A DNA stretch of 64,000 bases from assembly GCF_000730165.1 (NCBI RefSeq), contig NZ_CP022113.1:248001-312000 (forward strand). The letters are read 5' to 3'. Both the position numbers and the translations under genes were made by a program. Source of the stretch: Nitrospirillum viridazoti CBAmc (GTDB lineage Bacteria; Pseudomonadota; Alphaproteobacteria; Azospirillales; Azospirillaceae). Each line of letters begins with the position of its first letter. Position 1 is the first letter of the stretch. The notes under the pieces were generated by a model. That model saw only the letters and a list, made by a program, of their open reading frames with translations. It did no database searches and was not told the origin of the DNA. Shown piece by piece: positions 32,677 through 40,984 of the stretch.

Positions 32677-33701
32677 TAGGTGTTCGGTCCCAGGGATTGA
32701 TGGTGCAATGACCTCACAGGAATGGAGGGATGCACTATGGGCCAGATACTTCACGGCTGCGCCCGCACGACAGAGGCAGTGCGTCGAGCGATACAACATA
32801 GTCAAGAGAGCTTGAGGGCCCTGGCCAGCCGGTACGGGGTCAATCAGAAGACGGTCGCCAAGTGGCGGGGGCGGCATAATGTGGTGGACCAGCCAACTGG
32901 CCCAAGGGAAGCCAGATCCACTGTCCTGACTCTGGAAGAGGAAGCGGTAATCGTCGCTTTCCGCCGCCATACATTATTGCCACTGGATGACTGCCTCTAT
33001 GCCCTGCAACCGACCATTCCCCATCTGACCCGATCTTCCCTACACCGATGTCTTCAGCGACACGGCATCAGCAGGCTGCCGGAGGTGGAAGGCGACAAGC
33101 CTGCCAAGCGGAAGTTCAAAGCCTACCCGATCGGCTATTTCCACATCGATATCGCCGAGATCAGGACAGCCGAAGGCAAGCTGTACCTTTACGTTGCCAT
33201 TGATCGGACAAGCAAATTTGCTTTCGTGCAGATAGCCAGGAAGACGGGGCGCTCATCCGCTTCCGCCTTCCTGGTCGCCTTGATCGATGCTGTCCCCTAC
33301 ACGATCCACACGGTACTGACCGACAACGGGATCCAGTTCACCTTCCCGCCACGATATGCCGATGGCCCGACAGCCCGGTACGTGACGCACATGTTCGACA
33401 GGCGGTGCCAGGAGAATGGCATCGAACACCGGCTTACCAAGATCAAACATCCCTGGACCAACGGCCAGGTCGAGCGCATGAACCGAACCATCAAGGAAGC
33501 TACGGTCAAACGCTACCACTACGACAGCCATGAACAGTTCGAGCAGCATCTGAATGCCTTCGTCGGCGCCTACAACTTTGCAAGGCGCCTCAAGACGCTT
33601 CGAGGCCTGACGCCCTGGGAATTCATCTGCAAATCATGGACAGCTGAACCCCAGCGGTTCAGGCTAAACCCGCACCATCAATCCCTGGGACCGAACACCT
33701 A
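32677..33701 (+). mobile_element. IS481-family element, complete
   Basis: Left end TAGGTGTTCGGTCCCAGGG (32677) and right end CCCTGGGACCGAACACCTA (ending 33701) are perfect inverted repeats that continue inward for about 30 bases. The element carries one intact transposase. Bases just outside are GTT on both sides. The related IS481 of Bordetella prefers CTAG, and a CTAG/TTAG pair also borders the ends here. Confidence 0.92.
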
Positions 33702-33702
33702 G
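32737..33702 (+). CDS. IS481-family transposase
   Basis: A 321-aa protein; I start at the ATG at 32737 (MGQIL), which has a GGAGGG ribosome-binding site. The N-terminal HTH (ESLRALASRYGVNQKTVAKWRGR) is followed by an integrase core with FHIDIAEI, TDNGIQFTFPP and WTNGQVERMNRTIKEA, giving the D, D and E. The tail has the typical NPHHQSLGPNT. All conserved parts are present, so it may be active. The stop codon lies in the right inverted repeat. A fragment of the same element occurs at 21627-21893. Confidence 0.93.
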   Translation: MGQILHGCARTTEAVRRAIQHSQESLRALASRYGVNQKTVAKWRGRHNVVDQPTGPREARSTVLTLEEEAVIVAFRRHTLLPLDDCLYALQPTIPHLTRSSLHRCLQRHGISRLPEVEGDKPAKRKFKAYPIGYFHIDIAEIRTAEGKLYLYVAIDRTSKFAFVQIARKTGRSSASAFLVALIDAVPYTIHTVLTDNGIQFTFPPRYADGPTARYVTHMFDRRCQENGIEHRLTKIKHPWTNGQVERMNRTIKEATVKRYHYDSHEQFEQHLNAFVGAYNFARRLKTLRGLTPWEFICKSWTAEPQRFRLNPHHQSLGPNT

Positions 33703-35159
33703 TTGATGAAGGGCAACATCAACGCGAACGGCGCCTTGCCCTCCAGCAGGACAATCAGGAAGATCCGCAAGGGACCCTTCGGATGACGGAGCAGAGGGAC
33801 CCGGAATCCGCAATTGGGATTGCAACCGGTCAACGCCGCTACCACGTCCTGGCGAGGCTGGCCGGGGTAGCTGTAGCCAAGACAGCCCGTATCATCGAAC
33901 ACCGCCACCAACGAAGCAATGTTGGGCACCATGCGGGTCGTGGCCCATCCGGTGCATTGATAATTGTTGCCGTTCAGTTCGACTTCTTCCACGGCGCCCG
34001 CTAAGCCGGATGTCTCATAAAAGGGTACTATGCGGTCGATTCGAAGGTCGACGTTCAGTGTAGGCGGGCACGTTAGGGCTGCTGTTGACACGCGATAGAA
34101 GGCCTGCGCGGCCTTGCTGAAATGCTCTGCCCCATCCGCATCGTTCAGCTTCTTGGCGGGCAGGCCCAAGGGGGCGAGGCCATCCGCCACCTGGGCCAGC
34201 GTTTCCGTTATCGATTGGAAGGCTTCGCTAAGGGTGGCTCGATCCCGCCGCAGCCATTCCAGCTCCGTCGCGCTCTGGCGCAGCTCCTCGACCTGGGTGG
34301 TCAGCTGGTTGATCTGTGAAAACACCGCTTGATAGTTCTGTTTCCAGGTTTCAGCTTCCGCGCGGACGCGGCTCAACTCGGCGGGGTCGGGACGTTCGCG
34401 CAGCAGGGCCAACTCGGCCTGCAGTTCCCGTACCTTGCGGGAATCCGAACTGCGGCCATTCTCGGTGGCGTCCAACTGACGCCGCAACTGGGTGATTTCC
34501 AGTACTAAGCCGCTCGCAAACTCATCCAACCGGCGGAAGTTGCTCCAGAGATTACGAATTTGCTGGCTCTTGAACGGCGTGTTGGAGGCGGATGAATCTA
34601 GATCCGGCAGATCACGCCATTGATGACTGGTGGTGGGAGTCTCGGCCGCGAGTGGCATTCCCGGCGTGGCGTCGGCCACGGGCAATGAGGTGGGCGGCGC
34701 GTCAGCGGACGGTGCCGTGACCGGCGCGGCCTCGGCCTTGGGCGCCTTCGGTTTGCGGAGCCGTTTCGTCGTTCCACCAGCGGTTTTGCCTTGGAGGGCT
34801 GATGGGGGCGTTTCCGTCGGGCCGATCGCCGGAGCCACCGGAGCGGTCGATGGCGGGGTGGGAATATTCTCTTCGCGACCCGCGGCGGCTATGGTGACCC
34901 GTTTGGACTTAGCGGCCTTGGCCGTCCTGGCGCCCGTGGCCCGCGCCGGCGTGGCGACGGTTTGAACCGGAGGTGCGACGGGCGCGCCGACCTTTGCCTT
35001 CCCGGCTTTCGACCCTATGGCCGATGTCAGCGTCTCAACCACCTGCAGCGAGGGCGCGGACTTCGCCGTGGTGCTTTCAATTACTTTTTTTTTGGCCCGA
35101 GTCGTACCGGCGGTCGTCACGGTGATGTCCCTTCGCTTGCTCGAATTCGTTGTAGTCAT
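33699..35159 (-). CDS. Coiled-coil protein with C-terminal GWA-type beta domain
   Basis: A protein of ~486 aa, started at the ATG at 35159; a TTG at 35177 overlaps the preceding gene. Residues 1-~185 are low-complexity Ala/Pro/Thr/Lys. Residues ~205-320 look like a coiled coil (VLEITQLRRQLDATEN, VRELQAELALLRE, INQLTTQVEELRQSATELEWLRRD). The last ~115 residues form a beta-rich domain with CTGWATT, PRQDVVAAL and CGFRVPLL, shared with two other proteins of this locus. The stop codon sits at the IS481 boundary, so the C-terminus may be natural or shortened. It follows the big glycosyltransferase gene after 7 bases and may be a scaffold for it. No recognised family. Confidence 0.75.
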   Translation of the reverse strand: MTTTNSSKRRDITVTTAGTTRAKKKVIESTTAKSAPSLQVVETLTSAIGSKAGKAKVGAPVAPPVQTVATPARATGARTAKAAKSKRVTIAAAGREENIPTPPSTAPVAPAIGPTETPPSALQGKTAGGTTKRLRKPKAPKAEAAPVTAPSADAPPTSLPVADATPGMPLAAETPTTSHQWRDLPDLDSSASNTPFKSQQIRNLWSNFRRLDEFASGLVLEITQLRRQLDATENGRSSDSRKVRELQAELALLRERPDPAELSRVRAEAETWKQNYQAVFSQINQLTTQVEELRQSATELEWLRRDRATLSEAFQSITETLAQVADGLAPLGLPAKKLNDADGAEHFSKAAQAFYRVSTAALTCPPTLNVDLRIDRIVPFYETSGLAGAVEEVELNGNNYQCTGWATTRMVPNIASLVAVFDDTGCLGYSYPGQPRQDVVAALTGCNPNCGFRVPLLRHPKGPLRIFLIVLLEGKAPFALMLPFIN

Positions 35160-35166
35160 GGTTGGT

Positions 35167-38100
35167 TCAGGAGGCAAAGGATCGGCGCGGGCGGGCCGGC
35201 GGCGTCACGGGCGTCCGGGCCGGCTGTTGGCTGGCGGCACGGCCGCGGCCACTCAGCGAGGCCACATGACGGAAGACCTGAGCCGGGAAGATCTTCCGCA
35301 TGCAATCATGGTTGCGGCCGCACAGTCGGACATCATCCAAATAACAGGGCGCGCAGGATACGCGTTTGACAACACTGACGCCCAAAGCGTTGAAAGGAGA
35401 CCAGGTGACGGGATCCACAAACCCGGATTGTACCGCCACCGTCGGAATACCGGTAGAGGCCGCGATGTGCTTGGGTCCGCTGTCCGACCCCACGAAGCAA
35501 TCGGCACCACCGATGTAAGTGACCAGCTCCGGCAAGGTGAATTGCCCGATACGGTCCGTCGCGCCCACCGCCACAAGGTCGTCGACCATGGTCGCATAGG
35601 CGGCCTTTTCCGCCGGCGTCCCCACGATTTCCACCGTGAAGCCCGCCGCCACCATCATCGAGACCAGGCCCGCCCAATGGGCGGCCGGCCACATCTTGAT
35701 ATCGTTGCCGGCGAAGGGATGGAGCACGATGAGGCGGCGTTCGTCACCGGCGAATGATTTCGGCTGACCGTCACCCCAGAAGGAGGGCGACGTCGTCTCC
35801 GCCTCGGGGAAGGCCAATTCCAGCGCCGAAACCAGACGCCGCATCTGCACGGCGCCGTTAGCGCTCTTCCGCCATTGCGGCAAATTGCCTTCCCACTCCA
35901 CGGAGACATCCAGCCAGGGGAAACTGACCCCCTGTGAATAGCCTGCACGGGTGGTCGCGGCAATATGTTTCAGGAGGAAGCGTGTGTCGCCGTCGGCACG
36001 GAAATCCACAGCTAAATCATAAGATTGGCCGTGGAAAAGGTTCGACAGCTCTCCCGCGGCGGCGTCCGACCCCAAGGCCCGGCCATCGCCGGAACGCGCG
36101 GCATACAAATTAAAAACGTGCACCACGTCGAACAGGCCGGACTGGACGGCGAGGTCGCGATTCCAGGCCCCCACCACCACCTCGATGCTGGCCTTGGGAA
36201 AGGCGTTCCGGAGTTGGCGGAACGCGGGCAGTGTCAAAACGAAGTCACCGACATGATCCATGCGTAGCAGCAGCATGCGCCGCACCTCACTGCGCACGCC
36301 AGCAATCCCGGCGGACCAGATAGTCTCCACCGGTTCGGGATCCACCTTGTAAATGCCGCTTTCACGTTCCAGATCCGGGTGCCAGTACGGGTCGCCGGCG
36401 GCATGGTGTGCCCGCCATCGCTCCCAATACAAGGGCTCCATCTCGCTTTCCACCAACTCGGCGCGCGACGTCTTCTCGTGGTGCACCAATTCGGCCTGCG
36501 GAACGACCGCCACCTGATGCCCGCGGTCGCGCAACCGCATGTGGAAGTCCAGGTCGTTGAAGGTCAGTGCCAGGCCTTCCTCGAACCCTTCCATGGATAG
36601 GAACAGGTCGCGCGGCACGGCAATGGCGGCGCCCAGCAGCGAGGTGCAGTTGCGCGGCACTTGGTTGACGCTAGTCGCCAGAGGGTGGTCGGCGGTGCTG
36701 AACGCGAAGTCGTTGCGCGCCCAGCCGGCGTGGCTCATCAGGGAAACGCCGGCCGACTGCACCATACGTCCGCCCGCCAGCAGCAGGCGTGGCCCCACAG
36801 CCCCGATGGCCGGCAGATTCAAATAGGCCAGCAACTGCTCGATCCAATCCTCATCGACCACTTCGACATCGTCGTTCAGAAACACGAAGACGTCGCCGCT
36901 GGACAGGGCGGTAGCCATGTTGTTGAAACGCGACCAGTTGAATGGCCCGACGACCGGGATGACGATATCCGCCAGGTCCCGCAGGCGATTCTTGTCGTCC
37001 AACGTTTCCGGCTTGAAGTCGATGTGGTCCAGGACAACGATCTCGATCGCCTTATAGCTGGTGCGATACCGTAAATCTTCCAGGCACTTGAATACCCGTC
37101 CCCGGACACCTTTGGTGGGGATGATGATGGATACCAGGGGGGGCGCTGCCTTCAGATCGGCCGCCAGCCGCAGGGGTGCCGGCCCGGCGCCCTTGAAGTC
37201 CGTACCAGGTTCCAGCGGCAGGATGGCCCCATAACGGGGGGTGATGCCGGCCAGAACGCGCGACCGCGCCTCCCGCTCCACTGGCGACAGGTCGCGCAGA
37301 TCGCTGGCGTACAGGGTGGTGGACAGGGATTCGGCTACGTGGTGGCAGCGCTGGGGCTGATGGTAGAAGCGGTCCAGAGGATGGCCCGCGATGAACAACT
37401 CCAGCCCATCGGCGGCGAGGGTGGCCAAGGTGGCCTTGGTCAGACGCGCCGCCCATCCCCGGCCGACGAAATTCATATGGAAGGCGGTGATGAAGGGGGC
37501 GCCCGGCGTCTTGCGCAACAGGCTGGGCCGGCCGGCGATCGTGGCCCGCTCATCCCAATACAGCAGATCAATGTCGTCGCCGCAGCCATGGGCCGCCAGC
37601 ACCGCGGGCGCGATACGGTCCAGCGTCTCCCCGGGCGTCAGGAAGCTGACGAAGGTCGCCCCCGTCCGCCGTGTGGCCAATCCGGCCAGCAGGGACCGCA
37701 GGCGGGTGGTGTCGCGATAAACCAGATCGCCCTTGTCGGTCGCCATCCGGTCGGCGGGACCACCCGCCTCGCTGAACTCCGCCGGGACTAGGGCTTGGAT
37801 GTGCCATCCGCCGGAATGGACCTTCCGCACCGAGGCCAAGGTCGCCTCAAAGGCGGCGGCCGTGTCGACCGACTGGCCGTCGGCGCGATCGGCCTGCAGA
37901 ATGACGACCGCCCACAGCGTGTCAGTGTCCGGCGGGTGGGATCGTTCACCATCGCCGGCCATGCGGCGGGCGGCGACCAGTTCCCAGAAACGGCGTTCGG
38001 CGTAGGTGCGCGCGCACGCCGCGCGATTATCCTCGGCCGACCGCGTCGCCTTCATCGTATAGCCACGTTCCAACACGTGGCCCGTCTTCAGCTCGATCCG

Positions 38101-38751
38101 GAATTTCAGATCCAGGGTTCCTTCCGGCAATTCCGGAATAAACAGGGAAAAGCCGGTGTTCAGGCCGTTGGGGTTGGTGCGGCGCACAGCCAGGACGTCG
38201 GCGCGGGGAATGCCGAACTGCACAGGCATGACCGTGTCGTCACCCAGGTGGGCGGAGATGGAACGGATCGCTTCCTGTGCCACCACCCAGCCCACTAGGT
38301 GGATGTTAGTAGTGGATGTCTGCAGCACCCCATTGTCGAACCGCGCGTTGTCCAGATGGAATTCCCCGGTGGGCAACCCCTTAACTAGGGTGACTGTCGC
38401 TTCGTGCAGAATCTCGCCGGATCGCCGCATGCGGAAAGACAAGACGGCTCCGTCACGCGCTTCGGCCGGCACGGCGGCAAGGCTGATCTCTGCTTTGAAA
38501 CCTGAAATTAGAGCATTTGGGAGGAGAGGGAACGCCGTCTGGACATCCTTGCGTTCTCCGTTTGGCCTAATGGAGGTTAAAAGAACCTCGTTGTAGAAAA
38601 CATCAAAAGAATGCAGGCCATCCGGAAGTACGGCCCAGCCACCAACAGAAACGACTTCGCCATAGTAATTAAGGCAACCCTCCCGATCTGGGTGTCGTTC
38701 AAGTTGGAATTTTCCGAGATTGGTAGAAGTATTTTGGTCGATTCCTGACAT
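35167..38751 (-). CDS. Large bifunctional glycosyltransferase: two GWA domains, GT2, and GT9 heptosyltransferase-like
   Basis: A 1194-aa multidomain protein, probably a surface-glycan assembly enzyme in the cytoplasm. Residues ~25-125 and ~135-235 are two copies of a beta-rich domain (GGWAVLPDG...RKDVQTAF...GFKAEI and VGWVVAQE...RADVLAV...GFSLFI). Residues ~270-500 may be a degenerate GT-A-like segment. Residues ~538-785 are a GT2 domain: VSIIIPTKG, FVFLNDDVEVVDEDW with the metal-binding Asp pair near 627, and LTFNDLDFHMRLRDRG. Residues ~825-1165 are GT9: MLLLRMDHVGDFVLTLPAFRQL, VLHPFAGNDIKMWPAAHW, and GSDSGPKHIAASTGIP. GT9 enzymes transfer heptose from ADP-heptose, and hldD and hldE lie 10 kb away. 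Specificities are otherwise unknown. Confidence 0.88.
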   Translation of the reverse strand: MSGIDQNTSTNLGKFQLERHPDREGCLNYYGEVVSVGGWAVLPDGLHSFDVFYNEVLLTSIRPNGERKDVQTAFPLLPNALISGFKAEISLAAVPAEARDGAVLSFRMRRSGEILHEATVTLVKGLPTGEFHLDNARFDNGVLQTSTTNIHLVGWVVAQEAIRSISAHLGDDTVMPVQFGIPRADVLAVRRTNPNGLNTGFSLFIPELPEGTLDLKFRIELKTGHVLERGYTMKATRSAEDNRAACARTYAERRFWELVAARRMAGDGERSHPPDTDTLWAVVILQADRADGQSVDTAAAFEATLASVRKVHSGGWHIQALVPAEFSEAGGPADRMATDKGDLVYRDTTRLRSLLAGLATRRTGATFVSFLTPGETLDRIAPAVLAAHGCGDDIDLLYWDERATIAGRPSLLRKTPGAPFITAFHMNFVGRGWAARLTKATLATLAADGLELFIAGHPLDRFYHQPQRCHHVAESLSTTLYASDLRDLSPVEREARSRVLAGITPRYGAILPLEPGTDFKGAGPAPLRLAADLKAAPPLVSIIIPTKGVRGRVFKCLEDLRYRTSYKAIEIVVLDHIDFKPETLDDKNRLRDLADIVIPVVGPFNWSRFNNMATALSSGDVFVFLNDDVEVVDEDWIEQLLAYLNLPAIGAVGPRLLLAGGRMVQSAGVSLMSHAGWARNDFAFSTADHPLATSVNQVPRNCTSLLGAAIAVPRDLFLSMEGFEEGLALTFNDLDFHMRLRDRGHQVAVVPQAELVHHEKTSRAELVESEMEPLYWERWRAHHAAGDPYWHPDLERESGIYKVDPEPVETIWSAGIAGVRSEVRRMLLLRMDHVGDFVLTLPAFRQLRNAFPKASIEVVVGAWNRDLAVQSGLFDVVHVFNLYAARSGDGRALGSDAAAGELSNLFHGQSYDLAVDFRADGDTRFLLKHIAATTRAGYSQGVSFPWLDVSVEWEGNLPQWRKSANGAVQMRRLVSALELAFPEAETTSPSFWGDGQPKSFAGDERRLIVLHPFAGNDIKMWPAAHWAGLVSMMVAAGFTVEIVGTPAEKAAYATMVDDLVAVGATDRIGQFTLPELVTYIGGADCFVGSDSGPKHIAASTGIPTVAVQSGFVDPVTWSPFNALGVSVVKRVSCAPCYLDDVRLCGRNHDCMRKIFPAQVFRHVASLSGRGRAASQQPARTPVTPPARPRRSFAS

Positions 38752-38865
38752 TTTCTAACTAATTCCCTGAATAAATAATTTAACGCGACGCGCATAATGG
38801 CCTGACAGGGTTCCCAGATACCTCAGGGGCTCATTTTTTCTACAGCTCAAGCTCCCCTTGTGTTC

Positions 38866-39156
38866 TTAATTGCTGGAGCCACTTTTACGAGAATTCCCAC
38901 AAATGTGCAGCGCAATAAAATAACCCAAAACAATCATGGTAAACCCATAAAAGCCATCTAAAATTAACAATAACGAAGGGTGAGGCTTTTCTCCAGCACA
39001 TATTGGCGTAGGACGCTCTTCGGGTCTATCTGCGCCCAGTATGAACGGGATGTGACTCCCTCTTTTCCGGTTCGAGGGGGTAAGGCAGGCGTGACAATGA
39101 TATCCGAGGCAAATCCATAGGATCATATTGCGATGTATGGTGTTAAGAAATATCAT
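38866..39156 (-). CDS. Possible small membrane protein
   Basis: A 96-aa ORF in an otherwise gene-poor kilobase. It has one strong hydrophobic stretch near the C-terminus (LLLILDGFYGFTMIVLGYFIAL), a shorter one near the N-terminus, and scattered Cys. No family is recognised and no convincing ribosome-binding site was found. It could be a shadow. Confidence 0.25.
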   Translation of the reverse strand: MIFLNTIHRNMILWICLGYHCHACLTPSNRKRGSHIPFILGADRPEERPTPICAGEKPHPSLLLILDGFYGFTMIVLGYFIALHICGNSRKSGSSN

Positions 39157-39782
39157 GGCTTGAATGGAATCGATAAAGAAACCTGGGCGAGGAGCCTAAT
39201 AACAGGCAGGGCGTCCGCTACGTGGATGGCCAGCATCTGCCGGGGTGGGCGGGTCGATTTCGGTTTCGCTTCGGCTTGATCTGGTGCGACGCACTATGAT
39301 GGCCATCTATAAAATGGTGGCGCGGAAGGGTTAGCCCTTTGAGGGCAATTGCGCTGCCGGTGGATCAGACGTGGGCAAGGTAACTGCCAATGCACTTGAG
39401 CCGCGACATCATGTCCCTTCCGCAAGACAAATGGTCTTCGAGAACCAGCCCTTTCGGAGGGGCGTCGATGACACCATTGTCCACCATGGGCAGTGCCGTG
39501 TGCTTATTATGCTGCGCGATGCCTTTTGCGCGAAGGTAAGTGGTGACGCAATCGCCGCCTGTCAGTTACTCCCTGTTCCAGGACGTGATCAATGCAAACG
39601 CTAGAGGCCGCCGCCCAGACCATTCTTCTGCAGGCATCGCGACTGTGGAGGTTGACGTCAGGGGGGGGGGCTGGGGCATAACGCTGTGAGGTATGCGACT
39701 AAACTCCGGGATGCGCGTGCAATTTTAGTTCGCTATTAGATTTTTGATTCAACGAGCCTTGTCGAGCGAAGGATTAAATGCA
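39157..39782. other. Gene-poor region upstream of the DUF protein
   Basis: Several short frames but none with convincing protein character. A run of ten G lies at 39661-39670. The last ~60 bases before 39783 are AT-rich and likely hold the promoter of the following gene. Confidence 0.4.
39661..39670. repeat. G10 homopolymer tract
   Basis: Ten consecutive G residues, 112 bases upstream of the chosen start of the next gene. Such tracts are prone to slippage and in some bacteria switch surface-structure genes on and off. A regulatory role here is only a possibility. Confidence 0.6.
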
Positions 39783-40928
39783 ATGGCTACGCAATTGGCC
39801 AATACCTTTGATATAAAAATCGCTCGCGGCAGCGGCTGCGAGGATCACTTGCGCGAGGGGTGGTCCTGGATTGAGGCTGACCGGGTTTGGGCCGTGGCCA
39901 ATGAATCTATAATTATGCTTCCTTCCGTTTCTGCTCCCGCCGCTGGCACATTGCGAGTCCGGATCGCCAGCTTTGTTAACCGCTACCGGCCAATTCAGCG
40001 ATTGAAGATCTTTGTGAACAATTTTGAAGTTGGCAATTTTGAGCTCGACTCCTTGGAGTCACGCACACTTGAGATGCCGATTGGCCCTGGCATGTTGAGT
40101 GATAGGCTTGAAAATGAAATTCGACTATACCATCCGGATGGCTCGCGGCCAAGTGATAGCGGGCATGGGGATTTTCGTAACTTAAGTATCTGCTTATTTT
40201 GGATTTCTGTTTCGATTGGAGGTCAGGTTGATATTAAGAATAGCGTGAAGATACGAGATCAAAAATATATCCCGGATAACTTTTTTCCTGATAAGCCAAA
40301 TCGGCAAGATCTATTTGAGGTCAATTCTTTTGAAAGTATTGGAACTGACTGCGAATTTGGCCTTTTCCAGAGAATGATGGGAATTGAGCCGTTGGGCCTG
40401 CTCCGTTTTGCGGGCATCCGTTTTCATGACGTGTGTAACATATTGGAGGGTGAACTCACGGACATTGGTGACGATATTCGGATCGACACCAGCGCTAATG
40501 ATAATGAAATCTGTATAATGGAAAGTAAGTATAATTTCCGATATCACACGTTCACATTCATTGGCCAAGTTGATGAGAGTATTTTGCTTAGAAAGCAGGG
40601 CCGATATTTGAAGTTCCTTGCTAATAAATTAAAAGACGATCTTTCGGTCGGAGAGAAGATTTACGTTTACAAGATGGCAGATCATGTTCCAGATCATTTG
40701 GTTGAGAAACTGTATGAGCTTTTACAGAGATATGGCAATAACACTCTTCTTGTAGTCCGTTTGGCGGATGAGAATCATTCTGCAGGAGACGTAAATTTAG
40801 TGCATGATAGGTTGTGGAATGGATATGTCACGAAATTTCTGGCCCGTGGTGAGCAAAGCACCAGCATTTTGAAAAATGATTGGCTGTCCCTATGCAAAGA
40901 AGCCTATAGGAAAATAAGGAAATCTTGA
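39783..40928 (+). CDS. Beta-domain plus papain-like DUF protein of the glycan locus
   Basis: A 381-aa protein starting at the ATG at 39783, with GAAGGA ten bases upstream; a longer start at 39744 lacks a good site. The N-terminal ~135 residues form a beta-rich domain (GWSWIEADRVWAV). Then comes FESIGTDCEFGLFQRMMGIEPLGLLRFAGI, the signature of the DUF1796-type putative papain-like cysteine peptidase family, with the Cys in TDCEFG as candidate nucleophile. Similar domains occur in polysaccharide-locus proteins beside glycosyltransferases; the biochemical activity is unproven. The gene is AT-richer than fkbH downstream (56-base gap), suggesting separate acquisition. Confidence 0.6.
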   Translation: MATQLANTFDIKIARGSGCEDHLREGWSWIEADRVWAVANESIIMLPSVSAPAAGTLRVRIASFVNRYRPIQRLKIFVNNFEVGNFELDSLESRTLEMPIGPGMLSDRLENEIRLYHPDGSRPSDSGHGDFRNLSICLFWISVSIGGQVDIKNSVKIRDQKYIPDNFFPDKPNRQDLFEVNSFESIGTDCEFGLFQRMMGIEPLGLLRFAGIRFHDVCNILEGELTDIGDDIRIDTSANDNEICIMESKYNFRYHTFTFIGQVDESILLRKQGRYLKFLANKLKDDLSVGEKIYVYKMADHVPDHLVEKLYELLQRYGNNTLLVVRLADENHSAGDVNLVHDRLWNGYVTKFLARGEQSTSILKNDWLSLCKEAYRKIRKS

Positions 40929-40984
40929 GTGTCGAGTCTTCGCCGGCGCGGGAATGTTTCTTTATAATTAAATATCCTTAAAAT

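Noticed and set aside
39371-39604. 77-codon plus-strand ORF in the gene-poor region
   Set aside because: No ribosome-binding site, no domain, composition typical of noncoding sequence.
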